DNA of 5,881 bases. Source: JACPSX01 sp035288405 [NCBI: bacterium] (lineage in GTDB: Bacteria > JACPSX01). The stretch lies in contig DATEAK010000203.1 in NCBI GenBank assembly GCA_035288405.1, positions 1 to 5,881 on the forward strand. The letters run 5' to 3'. Of the stretch, positions 5,441 to 5,881 are shown in pieces. Made by a program: the position numbers and the translations under genes. Every line of letters begins with the position of its first letter. Position 1 is the first letter of the stretch. The notes beneath the pieces are model-generated. The model did not search any database and was not told the DNA's origin. It saw nothing but the letters and a program-made list of their open reading frames with translations.

Positions 5441-5881
5441 TCACACGATGAACCATTCCAGCGGGAGCTTACTCATCCGTTCCGCACCTTTCTCCCTCAC
5501 CACAAGGGTATCTCCCACATGCACGCCCTGTTTCTGGTCGGGGGTAACCGCATTGGGTTCGAAAGTGATGGTCATCCCGGGCTGCACCGCTAACTGTTCC
5601 ATATCGTTCTGGAATTGGTGCCACCTGGCGGTATCCAGGTCCTGGTATAGGCTGCGGCGCTTTTGCGAAAAGGCAATGGGACGCTCCAGAGACAGGCCCA
5701 TTCCATGGAAATGTGGAGTGACCGTTATGAAACCGGCAGCCAGAACAGGCTCCGCCATGGCTTGGACCACATTCCCGAATGTATTTCCGGGTTTCAGGGT
5801 CTCGAATCCTCTTTCGTATGAAGCTCGGGCTGCGTCAAACAAGCGCTTGTAGGTATCCGGAACGAAGCCCACCGCCATGGG
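5441..5881 (-). CDS. M24-family (Xaa-Pro peptidase/creatinase-like) protein, C-terminal part, runs off the window edge
   Basis: Only the last 146 residues are present. The frame stays open to the window edge, and an ATG at 5878 is probably internal because family members are usually 350-420 residues. The fold (pita-bread; aminopeptidase P, prolidase, creatinase) is indicated by ETLKPGNTF, the HFHGMGLSLERP segment (window-partial residues 57-68, where the family has its metal-binding HGxG histidine), and MTITFEPN with Glu108 as the fourth metal ligand. The fifth ligand, a Glu in the usual G-[VF]-R-[IV]-E-D motif, appears as Gly123 in GVHVGDTLVV. The two upstream metal-binding aspartates would lie outside the window. 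The protein is probably cytoplasmic and would hydrolyse an X-Pro or other C-N bond if active; the altered site makes a non-peptidase or degenerate-metal role possible. It is encoded on the same strand as the ABC ATPase but separated by 347 bases, so co-transcription is uncertain. Confidence 0.85.
   Translation of the reverse strand, partial: PMAVGFVPDTYKRLFDAARASYERGFETLKPGNTFGNVVQAMAEPVLAAGFITVTPHFHGMGLSLERPIAFSQKRRSLYQDLDTARWHQFQNDMEQLAVQPGMTITFEPNAVTPDQKQGVHVGDTLVVREKGAERMSKLPLEWFIV

Noticed and set aside
5286-5852. A 188-residue plus-strand open frame over the M24 gene and intergenic region
   Set aside because: Most of it is antisense to the clearly recognisable M24 coding sequence, and its translation resembles nothing I know.

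Overview
The window is GC-rich bacterial DNA with strong purine-rich Shine-Dalgarno sites. It divides into two blocks that converge near position 4200. The gene content (a 4Fe-4S ferredoxin-type electron-transfer subunit, an NrfD-type quinone-interacting membrane protein and a large molybdenum/tungsten-pterin oxidoreductase) suggests an anaerobe or facultative anaerobe with versatile respiration. The style resembles soil or sediment lineages such as Desulfobacterota, Rokubacteria/NC10 or Peptococcaceae, but nothing in the window fixes the phylum and this is only an impression.

Left block (11-4179, plus strand). Three closely spaced genes encode the B, C and A subunits of a complex iron-sulfur molybdoenzyme, in that order. 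The 199-residue B subunit has sixteen cysteines for four [4Fe-4S] clusters. The 293-residue C subunit has about eight membrane helices and NrfD/PsrC motifs. The 860-residue A subunit has an N-terminal [4Fe-4S] motif, a likely cysteine metal ligand (Cys157) and a C-terminal pterin-binding domain. Electrons probably pass between the A-subunit metal, its Fe-S cluster, the B-subunit clusters and membrane quinone at the C subunit. Neither A nor B carries a Tat signal, so the active site probably faces the cytoplasm, unlike tetrathionate, polysulfide and most thiosulfate reductases. The substrate is not readable from sequence. A CoA-thioester or other cytoplasmic carbon substrate (PadBCD-like) or sulfite (SoeABC-like) are the main ideas.

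Right block (4239-5881, minus strand). An ATP-binding protein of the nitrate/taurine/sulfonate-type (NitT/TauT) ABC importers lies downstream of the C-terminal part of an M24-family (Xaa-Pro peptidase/creatinase-like) protein that runs off the right edge. No permease or binding protein is in the window. The last of the usual five M24 metal-binding residues appears to be replaced by glycine.

The 347-base gap between the two minus-strand genes (5094-5440) holds no convincing gene. It contains two adjacent stem-loops, one with 15 paired bases, about 80 bases upstream of the ABC gene, and two short palindromes next to the M24 stop codon. It is the least explained part of the window. No tRNA, rRNA, CRISPR array, insertion sequence or recognisable riboswitch was seen.
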